Assembly (NCBI RefSeq): GCF_049647105.1
Contig: NZ_JBARWZ010000121.1
Location: forward strand, 35,733 to 99,732
Reading direction: 5' to 3'
Length of the DNA stretch: 64,000 nucleotides
From: Actinophytocola sp049647105
Lineage (GTDB): Bacteria; Actinomycetota; Actinomycetes; Mycobacteriales; Pseudonocardiaceae
In this document: positions 1 to 8,510 of the stretch, in pieces
Layout: every line of letters begins with the position of its first letter
Numbering within the stretch: position 1 is the first letter of the stretch
The notes under the pieces: generated by a model
The model's database searches: none
Told to the model about the DNA's origin: nothing
What the model saw: the letters and a program-made list of their open reading frames with translations, nothing else
Made by a program: the position numbers and the translations under genes

Positions 1-1
1 C

Positions 2-367
2 CAGCCGATCGTGGACCCACGCGACGTGGCCGAGGTCGCCGTGGCGGCCCTGCTGGACCGCGCCCATGACGGAAGGCGCTACGACGTGACCGGGCCGGAA
101 CTGCTCACGTTCGCCGACCAGGCCACCATCCTCGAACGCGTGCTCGACCGCCCGGTGAAGACCGTCGAAACCGACCTCCACACCCAACTGACGGCAATGG
201 GCATGCCACCCGAGGCGATAGCGCAGGTCACCATCGGCGCCAACTGGGCAAACGCGGGCGGCGTCGAGTACGTAACCGAGCACATCAGCCGCATTCTCGG
301 CCGCCCAGCGCGCACGTTCGAACAGTGGGCCACAGCCCATCACGCGATGTTCGACGCAATGCGGTGA
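2..367 (+). CDS. NAD(P)H-binding (NmrA/SDR-like) protein, C-terminal part
   Basis: The reading frame is already open at the window edge, so only the last 121 or so residues are visible. The segment PIVDPRDVAEVAVAALL followed by a Y-V-TGPELLTFADQ stretch is the usual C-terminal half of NmrA-like or extended-SDR NAD(P)-binding proteins, where the DPRD(V/I)A block follows the Rossmann domain. The nucleotide-binding GxxGxxG part must lie upstream of the window. Substrate and role cannot be told. It stops 38 bases before a tRNA gene on the same strand. Confidence 0.72.
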   Translation, partial: QPIVDPRDVAEVAVAALLDRAHDGRRYDVTGPELLTFADQATILERVLDRPVKTVETDLHTQLTAMGMPPEAIAQVTIGANWANAGGVEYVTEHISRILGRPARTFEQWATAHHAMFDAMR

Positions 368-405
368 CACCTCGCCCCCGGCTGCCGCTAGGCTGTCGGG
401 GCAAT

Positions 406-478
406 GCCCTCGTAGCTCAGGGGATAGAGCACCGCTCTCCTAAAGCGGGTGTCGTAGGTTCGAATCCTACCGGGGGCA
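406..478 (+). tRNA. tRNA-Arg (anticodon CCU)
   Basis: A full cloverleaf can be drawn. The acceptor stem GCCCTCG (406-412) pairs with CGGGGGC (471-477) with one G-U pair. The anticodon stem CCGCT/AGCGG encloses the loop CTCCTAA, giving anticodon CCT, which reads AGG. The T arm is GTAGG-TTCGAAT-CCTAC. The discriminator base is A478, and CCA follows at 479-481. A strong terminator hairpin lies directly downstream. Confidence 0.95.
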
Positions 479-498
479 CCACGTCTGACCAGCACAAA

Positions 499-537
499 GA
501 AGGCCCCTGATCAGCGCTGACGCTGACAGGGGCCTTC
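499..537 (+). terminator. Rho-independent-type hairpin after tRNA-Arg
   Basis: GAAGGCCCCT (499-508) is the perfect reverse complement of AGGGGCCTTC (528-537), with a 19-base loop. It begins 21 bases after the tRNA 3' end and there is no coding sequence between, so it most likely ends the tRNA transcript. There is only a weak T run, as is common in high-GC actinomycetes. Confidence 0.8.
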
Positions 538-701
538 CTCATGTGTCCGGTTGTACCTGGGTGTTTCCCAGCGACGTCGACCGTTCGTCCCGAATACGTC
601 CCGAAATTCGGGGAGCGGCTACCGGCTGGCTGGACCGCGTAGACAGAGGCGCGTGGCGCAGGGTCGACCAGCAAGGGGCGTACCTCGCCGGCCACCTCGG
701 T

Positions 702-2177
702 TCAGCCAGACAGGACTTGTCGGGATGTGAGCGCCTTCGTGATCGCGTGGGCATCGAACGCGCTCGGGTCGAACTCGGCCGCGCTGTCGAGGCCCAGCCA
801 CTCCAGCGTGTTGGCGTGCTCCGGGTGCGCGGGATCAGCGAGTACCTCCACCATGGCGGTGTAGGACCAGACGCCGCCGCTGTCCTCGGGTGGGGCGGCG
901 CGACGGCCACCGGTGCAGCGCGGGTAGGTCACCGCGTCGTCGGGGGCGAGCACCTTCTCCACGAGGATCTCGTGCCGCCAGTCGTCCCCGAAGTCGTACA
1001 CGTAGGTGATCTTCGACCGCGCTTCGGGCAATGCCTGGGCCAGTGACACCTCGCCGGCAGGCCGGTGCCGCAGTTCGGCATCGGCCATCCCGAAGTCGCC
1101 GTACGGAGTCTCGAAGACGTGCAAGTGACCACCCTCCCAGCCGAACGCGACCTGGATGATCACGTGCAACCGGTCCAGGGTGACGTCGGCGGGCACCTCC
1201 AACCGCCGCCAGATCGGCGGCTTCGCGCCCTTCAAACCCACCTTGAGCTGGTACACCTGCGCCGGACCGGCCGGTGCCGGCGGCAACGGCTCCAGCCACG
1301 CGTCCAGCAGGCTCGGCAACGATGTCAAGGCATCCTCGTGCGGAGGCTTGGGCTTGCCGGATTCGGGCAGTGCACGCAGCCGGGAGCGCAACAACATCGC
1401 CATCGGGTAGTAGTCCGGCAGACCGTCCTCGTCGTACGGCATGTCCCCCGCGTCGTGCACTGCCCGCGCGTCGAGGGCGCACTCGACCTGCCAACGCCAC
1501 TCCGCCGGGTCAAGCCGCTCCTCGCCGACCCCGGTCCACATCTGCCGCAGCACGGCCATCGCCTCCGGCAGTCCCTCGGCATCAACCAGATCGACGTTCA
1601 CCGCGGCATCACAGTCGGTGTGGTCGACGCCGACCACGAAGGTGTGGGCCCGCCCATCGCGGTCGAAGCTGCCGAGCAGTATGGCCCCTTCGCCCTTCGG
1701 ATCGGCGAACCGCCAGCAGTCCCCGAACGTCACCGGCATGGTCAGCTCAGTGGCCCAGCCAGGCGGTTCGACCCCAGCGTCGGCCATCCGCCGCGCGGCG
1801 TCCGCGGCGGCCGTCCCCGCACGGCCACCACAGATCGAACCGAGCGCCAGCAGCATGATCAACGCCCGGCTGTCCTTCCGCGCCTCCAACTCGGGCACGA
1901 ACCCGTCGGCCAGCGCCTCCTCGTAGCCCCCACCGGCCATGTCGCAAATGGCGACGAGGAGCGCCGCGCAGAACTCCGCCGCGATCGGGTCGGCAGGCAA
2001 GGCGTCGTCCGCGACATCGGCGAGGATCCCGTCGACCAACTCGGACAACTCGACCGGCGGCCCGGCGCAGACCGGACAGTCACACGGCTCCGTGTCGGCC
2101 ACCAGTCTGACGGGCGCGGGTCGACCGCCGGACCTGTTCCGCTTCTTGGACTTCCGTCCACGACTAACCGGACTCAT
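702..2177 (-). CDS. pRiA4b ORF-3 family protein
   Basis: This is a 491-residue soluble protein. The C-terminal half (about residues 305-480) has the hallmarks of the plasmid pRiA4b ORF-3 family: YQLKVGLKGAKPPIWRRLEV, then LDRLHVIIQVAFGW..HLHVFE and ITYVYDFGDDWRHEI. The N-terminal part has a basic stretch (RGRKSKKRNRSGG) and a CDCPVC cysteine group near residue 35 that could bind metal, as SEC-C-like tails do. The biochemical role of the family is unknown. The start is uncertain: a GTG 48 bases upstream (2225) would add VEFFEGILAE. The next gene upstream is on the same strand 283 bases away, and I see only promoter-like sequence between. Confidence 0.82.
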   Translation of the reverse strand: MSPVSRGRKSKKRNRSGGRPAPVRLVADTEPCDCPVCAGPPVELSELVDGILADVADDALPADPIAAEFCAALLVAICDMAGGGYEEALADGFVPELEARKDSRALIMLLALGSICGGRAGTAAADAARRMADAGVEPPGWATELTMPVTFGDCWRFADPKGEGAILLGSFDRDGRAHTFVVGVDHTDCDAAVNVDLVDAEGLPEAMAVLRQMWTGVGEERLDPAEWRWQVECALDARAVHDAGDMPYDEDGLPDYYPMAMLLRSRLRALPESGKPKPPHEDALTSLPSLLDAWLEPLPPAPAGPAQVYQLKVGLKGAKPPIWRRLEVPADVTLDRLHVIIQVAFGWEGGHLHVFETPYGDFGMADAELRHRPAGEVSLAQALPEARSKITYVYDFGDDWRHEILVEKVLAPDDAVTYPRCTGGRRAAPPEDSGGVWSYTAMVEVLADPAHPEHANTLEWLGLDSAAEFDPSAFDAHAITKALTSRQVLSG

Positions 2178-2460
2178 CTCAGCGAGTATGCCCTCAAAGA
2201 ACTCCACCGTTAAACCGGGGTCTGTGTGCCAATGTCCCCTTGGAACAGTCGTGATCAGGCTCCTGTGACCCGAGCAAATGAACACTCGCATCTCCGAGCA
2301 CGGTGCTCGCGGACGACAGGTCGACGAGTCGCTCGGCCACAGTACGCTCCACCAGGCCAAGCGATAGCGCCGCTGAGAACTCCAGACCGGACAACGCATG
2401 CCGGTCGGCCGACCCCGTTACCGCTGAGCGACAGTGAGGGTGTAGTCGCGGCGGGGTCGA

Positions 2461-3708
2461 TCATGCGGCCTCGCCCAGCACGGGATGGCGCAGTGTGTTT
2501 CGCTGCGGTGTCCGCGCGCGATCGATCCATGGCGGTGGGATGAAGTGGGGAATGCCGTCGATCATGCGGGCTGTCCATTCGCCCTGGTGGATGAGGGTGT
2601 GGTGGTAGCCGCAAAGCAGTGCGGTGTTGTCGATCGACGTCGCGCCACCGTCGCTCCAGTGCACGAGGTGGTGGGCATCGCACCACTCGGGTGGACGGTC
2701 ACAGCCCGGCGCCGCACAGCCGCGGTCACGCGCGATCAACGCACGACGCAGCGGACCGGTGACGAGCCGCTGCCTGCGACCGACGTCGAGGGGCTGGGAA
2801 GCACCTCTCATCACGATGGGGATGATGTCGGCGTCGCAGCAGATGCGGCGTGCGGCCTGCATCGACACCGTGCCACCCCAGTCCAGGTCCACCACACCGG
2901 TGTGACAACGCAGTTCCGCGAGATCGACCGTGAGGCCGATGTGGGGCCGTACGGTTCCCTCGACCGGCAGCGTGCCCGCGTTCAGCAGGCGCCGGGCGAG
3001 TTCGACCAGTGCGTCCGCGCGCCGCTTCGCCGCGGAACGCGTGTCGTCCGGCACCGGCTTCGCCAACGGAGACAGCGCTGCCCGCACCACCGCCGCGGTC
3101 TCGGCGGAAAGCCTGCCGCGTACCCGGATCGCACCATCGAGGTCCTGGGCGAGTGTCAACTCCATCCGGTCCGCCGCGTTGCGTTCCGAGCGCAGCACGC
3201 CGTCCGGGTCCAGATGGCTTCTGATGCGCACAGCCAGTTTGCCGAGTTGGCTCGGGTCGAACCGGTCCGCCTCGGCCACCAACTGTTTCTCGACCTCGAT
3301 CCGCGTTCGCGGCGACACGTCGTCGGGCAGCTCCCGCAGGGTACGGCGGACCACCCCGTACTGCTCGTCGCTGAGCGTGCCTGCGCGCAGCGCGACCGCG
3401 GCCCCTGGCAGACGGGAAAGCACCCGCGAACCCGACACCATTGCCGACGGACACACGTCCTTCGCGTCCTCCACCCGACGTCTCGCCGCTCTCGGCGACA
3501 ACCGCAGCAGGTGACGCAACAGCACGGCCGTGGACGACACACCCTGACTCGCCGCCAGCCGACGCGAGTCGAGTTCGTTGGTGGCGGTCAGCGCGACCGC
3601 GTACAGCCGCCGGGACCACGTCTCGACCCGCCGAACCGACGCGAGCAACTCCTCGTCGGACAGCAGACTCCAGTCCTGATCCAGCAATGCTGTGATGATC
3701 TCGTCCAC
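2461..3708 (-). CDS. DUF222 / HNH endonuclease-like protein (13E12 family)
   Basis: This 415-residue protein has an N-terminal DUF222 region (residues 1-300, with the RLAASQGVSSTAVLLRHLLRLS block) and a C-terminal HNH nuclease motif, CAAPGCDRPPEWCDAHHLVHW, with GYHHTLIHQGEW behind it. The two Cys and the HH/N/H residues are all present, so the nuclease fold looks intact. The family is multicopy in actinobacteria and resembles the mycobacterial 13E12 repeat proteins. Its function is not settled; some mycobacterial members are DNA-damage inducible. A LexA-like box lies 13 bases before the ATG, which fits that pattern. Confidence 0.88.
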   Translation of the reverse strand: MDEIITALLDQDWSLLSDEELLASVRRVETWSRRLYAVALTATNELDSRRLAASQGVSSTAVLLRHLLRLSPRAARRRVEDAKDVCPSAMVSGSRVLSRLPGAAVALRAGTLSDEQYGVVRRTLRELPDDVSPRTRIEVEKQLVAEADRFDPSQLGKLAVRIRSHLDPDGVLRSERNAADRMELTLAQDLDGAIRVRGRLSAETAAVVRAALSPLAKPVPDDTRSAAKRRADALVELARRLLNAGTLPVEGTVRPHIGLTVDLAELRCHTGVVDLDWGGTVSMQAARRICCDADIIPIVMRGASQPLDVGRRQRLVTGPLRRALIARDRGCAAPGCDRPPEWCDAHHLVHWSDGGATSIDNTALLCGYHHTLIHQGEWTARMIDGIPHFIPPPWIDRARTPQRNTLRHPVLGEAA

Positions 3709-3720
3709 CGAGCAAGGCTA

Positions 3721-3736
3721 TCGAACATACGATCGA
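3721..3736 (-). promoter_or_regulatory. Candidate LexA (SOS) box
   Basis: The sequence TCGAACATACGATCGA matches the actinobacterial SOS consensus TCGAAC-N4-GTTCGA at all but one defined position. It lies 13-28 bases upstream of the DUF222-HNH start codon, where a repressor would block transcription. LexA control of 13E12-type genes is known in mycobacteria; its action here is inference. Confidence 0.6.
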
Positions 3737-3791
3737 ACACCCAGTCATGTCACCAATGTGGGTGACGAGTTCAGGCTGCAGGTGCGCCCGC

Positions 3792-4121
3792 TCAGCCCTG
3801 ATCTTCCTGGATACCGGTGTAGCGGCCGGGCATCACCATGCAGTACAAGCCGCCGGTCTCGTTGGTCATGCAGTAGACCGGCCGTGTCGAGTCGGACTCG
3901 GTCGGGTCACTCTGGTCGCCGACTTTCTGGATCGTGATGTGCTGCGGGTCCTTGGGTGGCGCCGGCACCGGTTTGTCCCACGGGTGCCACGCCAGCAGGC
4001 CTCCACCGATACCGGCGAACAGGATCGCGGTGACCAGCAGGCCATAGCCGGTCCGGGGTTTTGTGGTCGTTGCCTGCGGTTGCGACGACGGCTGCGGTAC
4101 AGGGGTATCCGGGTACGACAT
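3792..4121 (-). CDS. Small single-pass membrane protein
   Basis: A 109-residue protein with a short, Pro/Gln/Thr-rich N-terminal tail, one membrane helix (about residues 26-44, GYGLLVTAILFAGIGGGLLAW) and a C-terminal domain of about 65 residues that contains two Cys (VYCMTNETGGLYCMV). The pair of Cys suggests a disulfide in an exported domain. I do not recognise a family. It sits upstream of, and apart from, the DUF222 gene on the same strand. Confidence 0.6.
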   Translation of the reverse strand: MSYPDTPVPQPSSQPQATTTKPRTGYGLLVTAILFAGIGGGLLAWHPWDKPVPAPPKDPQHITIQKVGDQSDPTESDSTRPVYCMTNETGGLYCMVMPGRYTGIQEDQG

Positions 4122-4206
4122 GGCCGACAGTAAACATCATCGTTTCCTTGATCGAACGGCTAGTCCGCGACCGCAGGCGGGCCACCTCGACGAAGCCGAA
4201 CCGTGA

Positions 4207-4614
4207 ATTAGAAGATGGTTCAGCCGCTTCTCTGGCCCCGAACTGAGCGGCGTCGCGATCCACCAACTGAACACCGGCAACGGGGCACAACTCGACGCAG
4301 CGTCGACGGCGCTGACGACGGCAACGGCCCAGTTGGACACACTGCCGGACAGCTCGCCTTCCGGCGGTACAGCGGCCGTGTCCGCCCTGATCAGCAGGCT
4401 GAGTGATCTCCACGACGACACGGTGAACGGTCTGGAATCGCTGACCGCGTTGCCGGCGAACGCGACCGAGACCGACGTCGGCCGGGTGATGGGAACCGTC
4501 TGGCCAAAGGTCGCGTCATTGGCCGGTGACCCATTGGCCGAGATCGAACTCACCGATGCGATAAAGGCGGCCGCATCCGACTTGTCGTGCCGATCGTTGC
4601 CCGGCCTGCGGTGA
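4207..4614 (+). pseudogene. Possible 3' remnant of a secreted/lipoprotein-like gene
   Basis: An open frame of about 135 codons follows the stop at 4204-4206 and ends at 4614. It is rich in A, T, S, L and D, with stretches such as NTGNGAQLDAASTALTTATAQLDTLPD that look like a real helical exported domain. No credible start codon with a ribosome site is present; the first useful in-frame start is a TTG at 4333. I read it as the tail of a gene that lost its 5' end, with low certainty. An antisense frame across the same bases looks like a shadow. Confidence 0.3.
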
Positions 4615-4634
4615 ACCTGTCGGCGGTTCGCGCT

Positions 4635-5105
4635 TTAGAGCACCCGTTCGCCGTACATCTCGCCCAGTGGGTCCGCGATCAGTTCGATCCGGGCGCCGTC
4701 CGGGTCCGTGAAGTACACCGACACCTCGCTGTGCACGACGTGGTCCACCCCTGCCGCCGTGAGGCGGGCCACCAGTTCGTCCCACTTGACCGGGTCCACC
4801 GAGATCGCCACGTGGTGCAGGCCGCCAAGGACCTCCTGGTACGGGCCCACGTCGAGGCCCGGGAAGTCGAAGAACGCCAGCAGGTTGCCGTTGCCGATGT
4901 CGAAGAAGAAGTGCGACGAGCCCTCGTAGTCGCGGTTCTCGATCAACTCCGTGAGCGGGAAGCCCAGCAGGCCTTGGTAGAAGTTGATCGTCGTCTCCAC
5001 GTCGCTGGAGATCAGGGCTGTGTGGTGCAGGCCGCGGGCTGTTGTCGCCGGGCGGTCCGTTGCTTTCTTCAGGTACTTGGTGCGCAGTTGCTCTCGGGTG
5101 GTCAT
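4635..5105 (-). CDS. VOC-family (glyoxalase/bleomycin-resistance fold) protein
   Basis: This 156-residue protein has two paired betaalphabetabetabeta halves. The first opens with GLHHTALISSDVETTINFYQGLLGFPL and the second with GGLHHVAISVDPVKWDELVARL, ending in GARIELIADP. The His at the start of each half and the Glu of IELI are in the positions that bind metal in VOC dioxygenases and lyases. The substrate is unknown. The start at MTTREQLRTKYLKK is chosen because the frame upstream reads as non-coding arginine-rich sequence. Confidence 0.8.
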   Translation of the reverse strand: MTTREQLRTKYLKKATDRPATTARGLHHTALISSDVETTINFYQGLLGFPLTELIENRDYEGSSHFFFDIGNGNLLAFFDFPGLDVGPYQEVLGGLHHVAISVDPVKWDELVARLTAAGVDHVVHSEVSVYFTDPDGARIELIADPLGEMYGERVL

Positions 5106-5109
5106 CTCT

Positions 5110-5240
5110 GCCTCTCTCAGCCGGTGGTGGCGTGCGTTCCCAGACCAGGAGTTCCGCGGGCGCCACCGCCGTAACCCGTTGGCCGCCCATTGCGGTGAAG
5201 CGGACCGCGTCGCCCGCCGCTCCAGCACCACGAACCCGTG
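5110..5240 (-). pseudogene. Possible pirin-family C-terminal fragment
   Basis: Read on the minus strand in a frame different from the VOC gene, the bases encode GDAVRFTAMGGQRVTAVAPAELLVWE. This resembles the end of pirin-like bicupin proteins, which often finish with a (G)DAxRLTA..GxRVTA..xAExLVWE pattern. No start codon or N-terminal cupin is present, so this would be a decayed fragment between the Mug and VOC genes. Weak call from motif memory only. Confidence 0.25.
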
Positions 5241-5277
5241 AGCACCGGGAGGACGCGGCCGGTCTCCGCGAGGTTCT

Positions 5278-5838
5278 CTACGCGGCCTCGCGCAGCGCCC
5301 GGAACGCGGCGGCCAGCGCGTCGGGCTGATAGTGCGCGTTGAGGCCACTCGGGTTCGGCAGCACCCACAACCGCGAGCCCGCGAGCCGCTCCTCCTGCTG
5401 GCCGATCGTCGCCTTGGGACGGTCGAATGCCGTGCGGTACGCGGTGATGCCGACCACCGCGACGTACCCAGGCCCGTACCGAGAAGCCAGGTCCGTCAAC
5501 TTCTGTGCGCCTGTACGAAGTTCCTCTCGGGTCAGTTCATCGGCCCGCGCGGTGGCCCGCGCGACGATGTTCGTGACGCCGAGCCCGTAGTCCAGGAGTT
5601 CGTCCTGCTCGGATGGGTGCAGCTGCCTCGGCGTGAAGCCGGACCGGTGCAGCGCGGGCCAGAACCTGTTGCCGGGTCTGGCGAAATGGTGCCCGGTGGC
5701 GGCGGAGTAGAGCCCTGGGTTGATGCCACAGAACAGCACCGACAGCCCCGCCGCGACCACGTCGGGGAGGGTCTTGGCGCGTGCGGCGGCCATTTCGGCC
5801 GCGGTCGGCCTCACGGTCGGACAGTTTACGGAGCGCAT
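5278..5838 (-). CDS. mug: G/U mismatch-specific DNA glycosylase (Mug type)
   Basis: A protein of 186 residues from the chosen ATG at 5838. It carries both signature blocks of the Mug/TDG branch of uracil-DNA glycosylases: GINPGLYSAATGHHFARPGN near residue 40, with the Asn that positions the water, and LPNPSGLNAHY near residue 160, which inserts into the helix. It should remove uracil or ethenocytosine from mismatches. An in-frame ATG upstream (5859) is possible but would lie inside the end of the LysR gene. The stop lies 172 bases before the VOC gene. Confidence 0.85.
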   Translation of the reverse strand: MRSVNCPTVRPTAAEMAAARAKTLPDVVAAGLSVLFCGINPGLYSAATGHHFARPGNRFWPALHRSGFTPRQLHPSEQDELLDYGLGVTNIVARATARADELTREELRTGAQKLTDLASRYGPGYVAVVGITAYRTAFDRPKATIGQQEERLAGSRLWVLPNPSGLNAHYQPDALAAAFRALREAA

Positions 5839-5852
5839 GGCGGAGCGACCGC

Positions 5853-6716
5853 TCACCACTCCTCGGCCCGCGACATGAGCAGGTCGCGGGCCCGTGCGAT
5901 GTGCGGCTCGGCGAACGCGCCGGCACGGACCGCGAGGTAGATCGTGTTGGTGGGCAGCTCACCGTCACCGCGGACGATCAGCTCGCGGAGCGCGCCGGTC
6001 GCCAGCTCGTTCTCGCACAGGTACCTCGGCAGGACGGTCGCGCCGGCACCCGCCACGGTCGCCGCGAGCACCGCGCGCAGGTCCGGCACGACGACCACCG
6101 CACGCCCAGGCGGCATGGCCTTGTAGACCGACTTCCAGTAGCGGCGGATGAGCGGCAGGTCCTCGGCGTAGGCCACCCATGGCGCGTCACCGAGCACGCC
6201 GGACGTGTCCGGGTAGTACCAGCGCGGCGCGGCGACGACGGTGAGTTCCTCCTGGTAGAGGGGCGCGGTCATGATGCCGCGCATCCGCGGCCGGACCCCG
6301 GCGATCACCAGGTCGAGACCCCCTTTTGCCAGCTGGTCGAGCAGGTCGTCCGGCATGCCGAAGGTGACGCGCAGCGCGGTGTCGGGCAACTCGACGAGCG
6401 CGGGCAGAGCTTTCAGGGTCATGAACTCGGCAGGCCCACCGACGTGCAGCGACACCTTGCCGCCGACGAAGTCGCCAAGCGCCGCCGTCAGGTCGTCGAG
6501 CGGCCCGGCGAGCAGGCGGGCGAGGTCCTCACCGGCCGCCGTGGTGGTGACCCCGCGTGCGTGCCGGTGGAAAAGCGGCTTGCCGACATGCTTTTCCAAC
6601 GTCTTGAGCTGGGCGGTGACGGCCGGCTGGGACAGGTCGAGCAACTGCGCGGCAGCGGTCACCGATCCGGCGCGGTGCACCGCGAGAAAGGTCCTGAGCA
6701 GGTCAAGTGAAGTCAT
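5853..6716 (-). CDS. LysR-family transcriptional regulator
   Basis: A 287-residue protein of typical family length. The N-terminal winged helix-turn-helix (residues 3-60, LLRTFLAVHRAGSVTAAAQL) is followed by a periplasmic-binding-protein-like effector domain (about 88-280). It is divergent from the DJ-1/PfpI gene with only 69 bases between start codons, the classic layout of a LysR regulator and its target. A perfect dyad overlaps its own start region, so autorepression with activation of the neighbour is likely. The effector is unknown. Confidence 0.9.
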   Translation of the reverse strand: MTSLDLLRTFLAVHRAGSVTAAAQLLDLSQPAVTAQLKTLEKHVGKPLFHRHARGVTTTAAGEDLARLLAGPLDDLTAALGDFVGGKVSLHVGGPAEFMTLKALPALVELPDTALRVTFGMPDDLLDQLAKGGLDLVIAGVRPRMRGIMTAPLYQEELTVVAAPRWYYPDTSGVLGDAPWVAYAEDLPLIRRYWKSVYKAMPPGRAVVVVPDLRAVLAATVAGAGATVLPRYLCENELATGALRELIVRGDGELPTNTIYLAVRAGAFAEPHIARARDLLMSRAEEW

Positions 6717-6728
6717 CAGAAATCTGAT
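6715..6728. promoter_or_regulatory. LysR-type operator candidate
   Basis: ATCAGAAATCTGAT is a perfect inverted repeat (ATCAGA-AA-TCTGAT). It begins at the ATG of the LysR gene and runs into the 69-base divergent intergenic region. LysR proteins usually bind T-N11-A dyads near their own start; this one has T-N10-A spacing. It is the only strong dyad in the interval. Confidence 0.55.
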
Positions 6729-6785
6729 AATAGTGCCTACAAGTTCTATTGGTCCTCAATGCCCCCCACCTGTCATCCTTGCCTC

Positions 6786-7445
6786 ATGAACGCAATCCTC
6801 CTGGCACTGACCAGCCACGACGACCTCGGCGGCCTCCGCAAGACCGGCTTCTACGTTCCGGAGGCCGCCCATCCGTGGCGCGTGTTCCGCGACGCCGGTT
6901 TCGCGGTGGACCTGGTGAGCGTCGATGGCGGCCGCCCACCCATGGACGGCTTCGACGCGGACGACGCGACACAACGAGACTTCGTCAACCTGCCGGAGCT
7001 GGGGACGACCCGCCGAGCAGCGGAAGTCGACGCCGTGGGCTACGACGCGATCCTGTACGTCGGCGGCCACGGCACGATGTGGGACTTCCCGGACGACGAG
7101 GGCCTGACGAGGCTGGGCCGCGACATCTACGAAGGCGGCGGCGTGGTGGCAGCGGTGTGCCACGGCCCGGCAGCGCTGGTGAACCTGACCCTGTCCAACG
7201 GCAAGTACCTGGTGGACGGCAAGGAAGTCTCAGCCTTCACCAACCTGGAGGAAGAAGCGGTCGGCCTGGCAGCCGTCGTGCCGTTCCTCCTGCAGTCCAG
7301 CCTGGAAGAACGCGGTGCGAAGCACGTCGCGGCCGCGAACTTCGAGAGCCAGGTCTCGGTATCCGAACGCCTGGTCACGGGCCAGAACCCGGCTTCCGCG
7401 GTCGGGGTAGCGGAGGAGGTGGTGCGTCTGCTGAACGCTCACTGA
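6786..7445 (+). CDS. DJ-1/PfpI-family protein
   Basis: A 219-residue class I glutamine-amidotransferase-like protein. The nucleophile elbow VVAAVCHGPAALVN (Cys about residue 125) and the preceding ILYVGGHGTMWDFPDD acidic/glycine block are characteristic of the HchA/PfpI branch, whose members are glyoxalase III, chaperone or deglycase-like. The start ATG at 6786 follows the LysR promoter region. Its position opposite a LysR gene suggests induction by a small carbonyl or stress signal, but the substrate is not shown by the sequence. Confidence 0.86.
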   Translation: MNAILLALTSHDDLGGLRKTGFYVPEAAHPWRVFRDAGFAVDLVSVDGGRPPMDGFDADDATQRDFVNLPELGTTRRAAEVDAVGYDAILYVGGHGTMWDFPDDEGLTRLGRDIYEGGGVVAAVCHGPAALVNLTLSNGKYLVDGKEVSAFTNLEEEAVGLAAVVPFLLQSSLEERGAKHVAAANFESQVSVSERLVTGQNPASAVGVAEEVVRLLNAH

Positions 7446-7589
7446 GTTCCTCGCCCGGTCTGGCTTTGATGGGCCGAAGATGTGGCAAAACCGCGGACTT
7501 GGATGCCGTGGGGACTTGGCAGGCCAGCTCAATCCGGGCTGGACCTGGCCAGCAAACCCCACCCCAGCAGACCTCGCGGCACGAACCTC

Positions 7590-8130
7590 GTCCAATCGCT
7601 CTGGCTCCACCAATCGACCTCGCCGACGGGTTCGCCGCCGCGCTGACCGAGGGGTTCGACTTCCGGTGGAGGCACGCGACATCGCCGCGGGTGAGTTCGG
7701 TCGACAGCGGCGTCGAGATCACGCTGCCGACTGTCCACGGTGACCTGTCGAGCGAACGCATCCTGGTGAGGCGCCGCCTGGACGGCACACCTGTACGCAC
7801 CGCGATCGGGCGACGTGGACGGCGACCGCCGCGACGACCTGGCGTGATCCCCGTTGGACTGCGTGTTGCGCCAAGTACTGCTGCATGGCGTGTTCCACGC
7901 GGACCCACACCCGGGCAACGTTCGCGGACAAGCTGATCTGCGAAAAGTTTGCGCCGGAGTCGTTGCGGCGCGCCGCAACCGAGGAACTGATGTCGCTGCT
8001 CCCGGTGCTGCGCAGACTCCCACGCCGCATCGACAGGGGCACGTCCGCTCTGGAGCAGGGCCGCCTCTCGGTGAACATCCGCCTCTTCGCCGACGTACGC
8101 GACCGAGCGGTCGTCACCGGCATGCCGGCC
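7590..8130 (+). pseudogene. Degenerate UbiB/ABC1 (AarF) kinase-like gene
   Basis: Pieces of one ABC1/UbiB kinase can be read in order but in changing frames. They are LADGFAAALTEGFDFR, then VEARDIAA (shifted), then ITLPTVHGDLSSERILV..LDGTP, then LDCVLRQVLLHGVFHADPHPGN (shifted; the kinase catalytic-loop signature) and finally PRRIDRGTSALEQGRLSVNIRLFADVRDRAVVTGM. The N-terminal third is missing, and about 100 or more residues between the HADPHPGN motif and the C-terminal piece are deleted. At least three frame changes and one in-frame stop make a working product impossible. Confidence 0.75.
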
Positions 8131-8510
8131 GCAGCCAACCGGTGGGACTTCTGGACCTGGGTCGCCGCGGGTACGAGCGGTGTAGCGCCAAGACCGGGTC
8201 GAGCACTCCCGGTACGGCCAGCACGACATCGAGTTGCCGCAGGCCGATGACCAGGGTCTCCACGTCGGCGAACACGAAGGGACAGGGTCGATGATCGTCC
8301 TGGTCAGTACGCCTGTGCAAACTCCTTGAGTCGGGAGGTTTGAACCGCCGCATACGCGGCTACCCACCGTCCAGCGTCGGCCAGGTCCCCCGGCGCTAGC
8401 CAGTCACGAGTCGGCTGGGGTGTCCGAGCGGACGGATGGGACCAGCTAGACCGGGCGTCTGCAAGAGTGGCCGTCACACGCAGCTTTGTGAGGTATTGGA
8501 TGATGGTGCG
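8131..8510. other. Intergenic stretch without a convincing gene
   Basis: Between the dead UbiB-like gene and the STAS gene I see no convincing coding sequence. A minus-strand frame (8114-8353) contains a hydrophobic run (LVIGLRQLDVVLAVPGVL) but has no supported start or known motif. The last 200 bases probably hold the promoter of the STAS/anti-sigma pair, but I could not pick reliable -35/-10 boxes. Confidence 0.4.

Noticed and set aside
8114..8353. Minus-strand frame with a hydrophobic run
   Set aside because: No start, ribosome site or family motif; it overlaps the end of the UbiB-like remnant.
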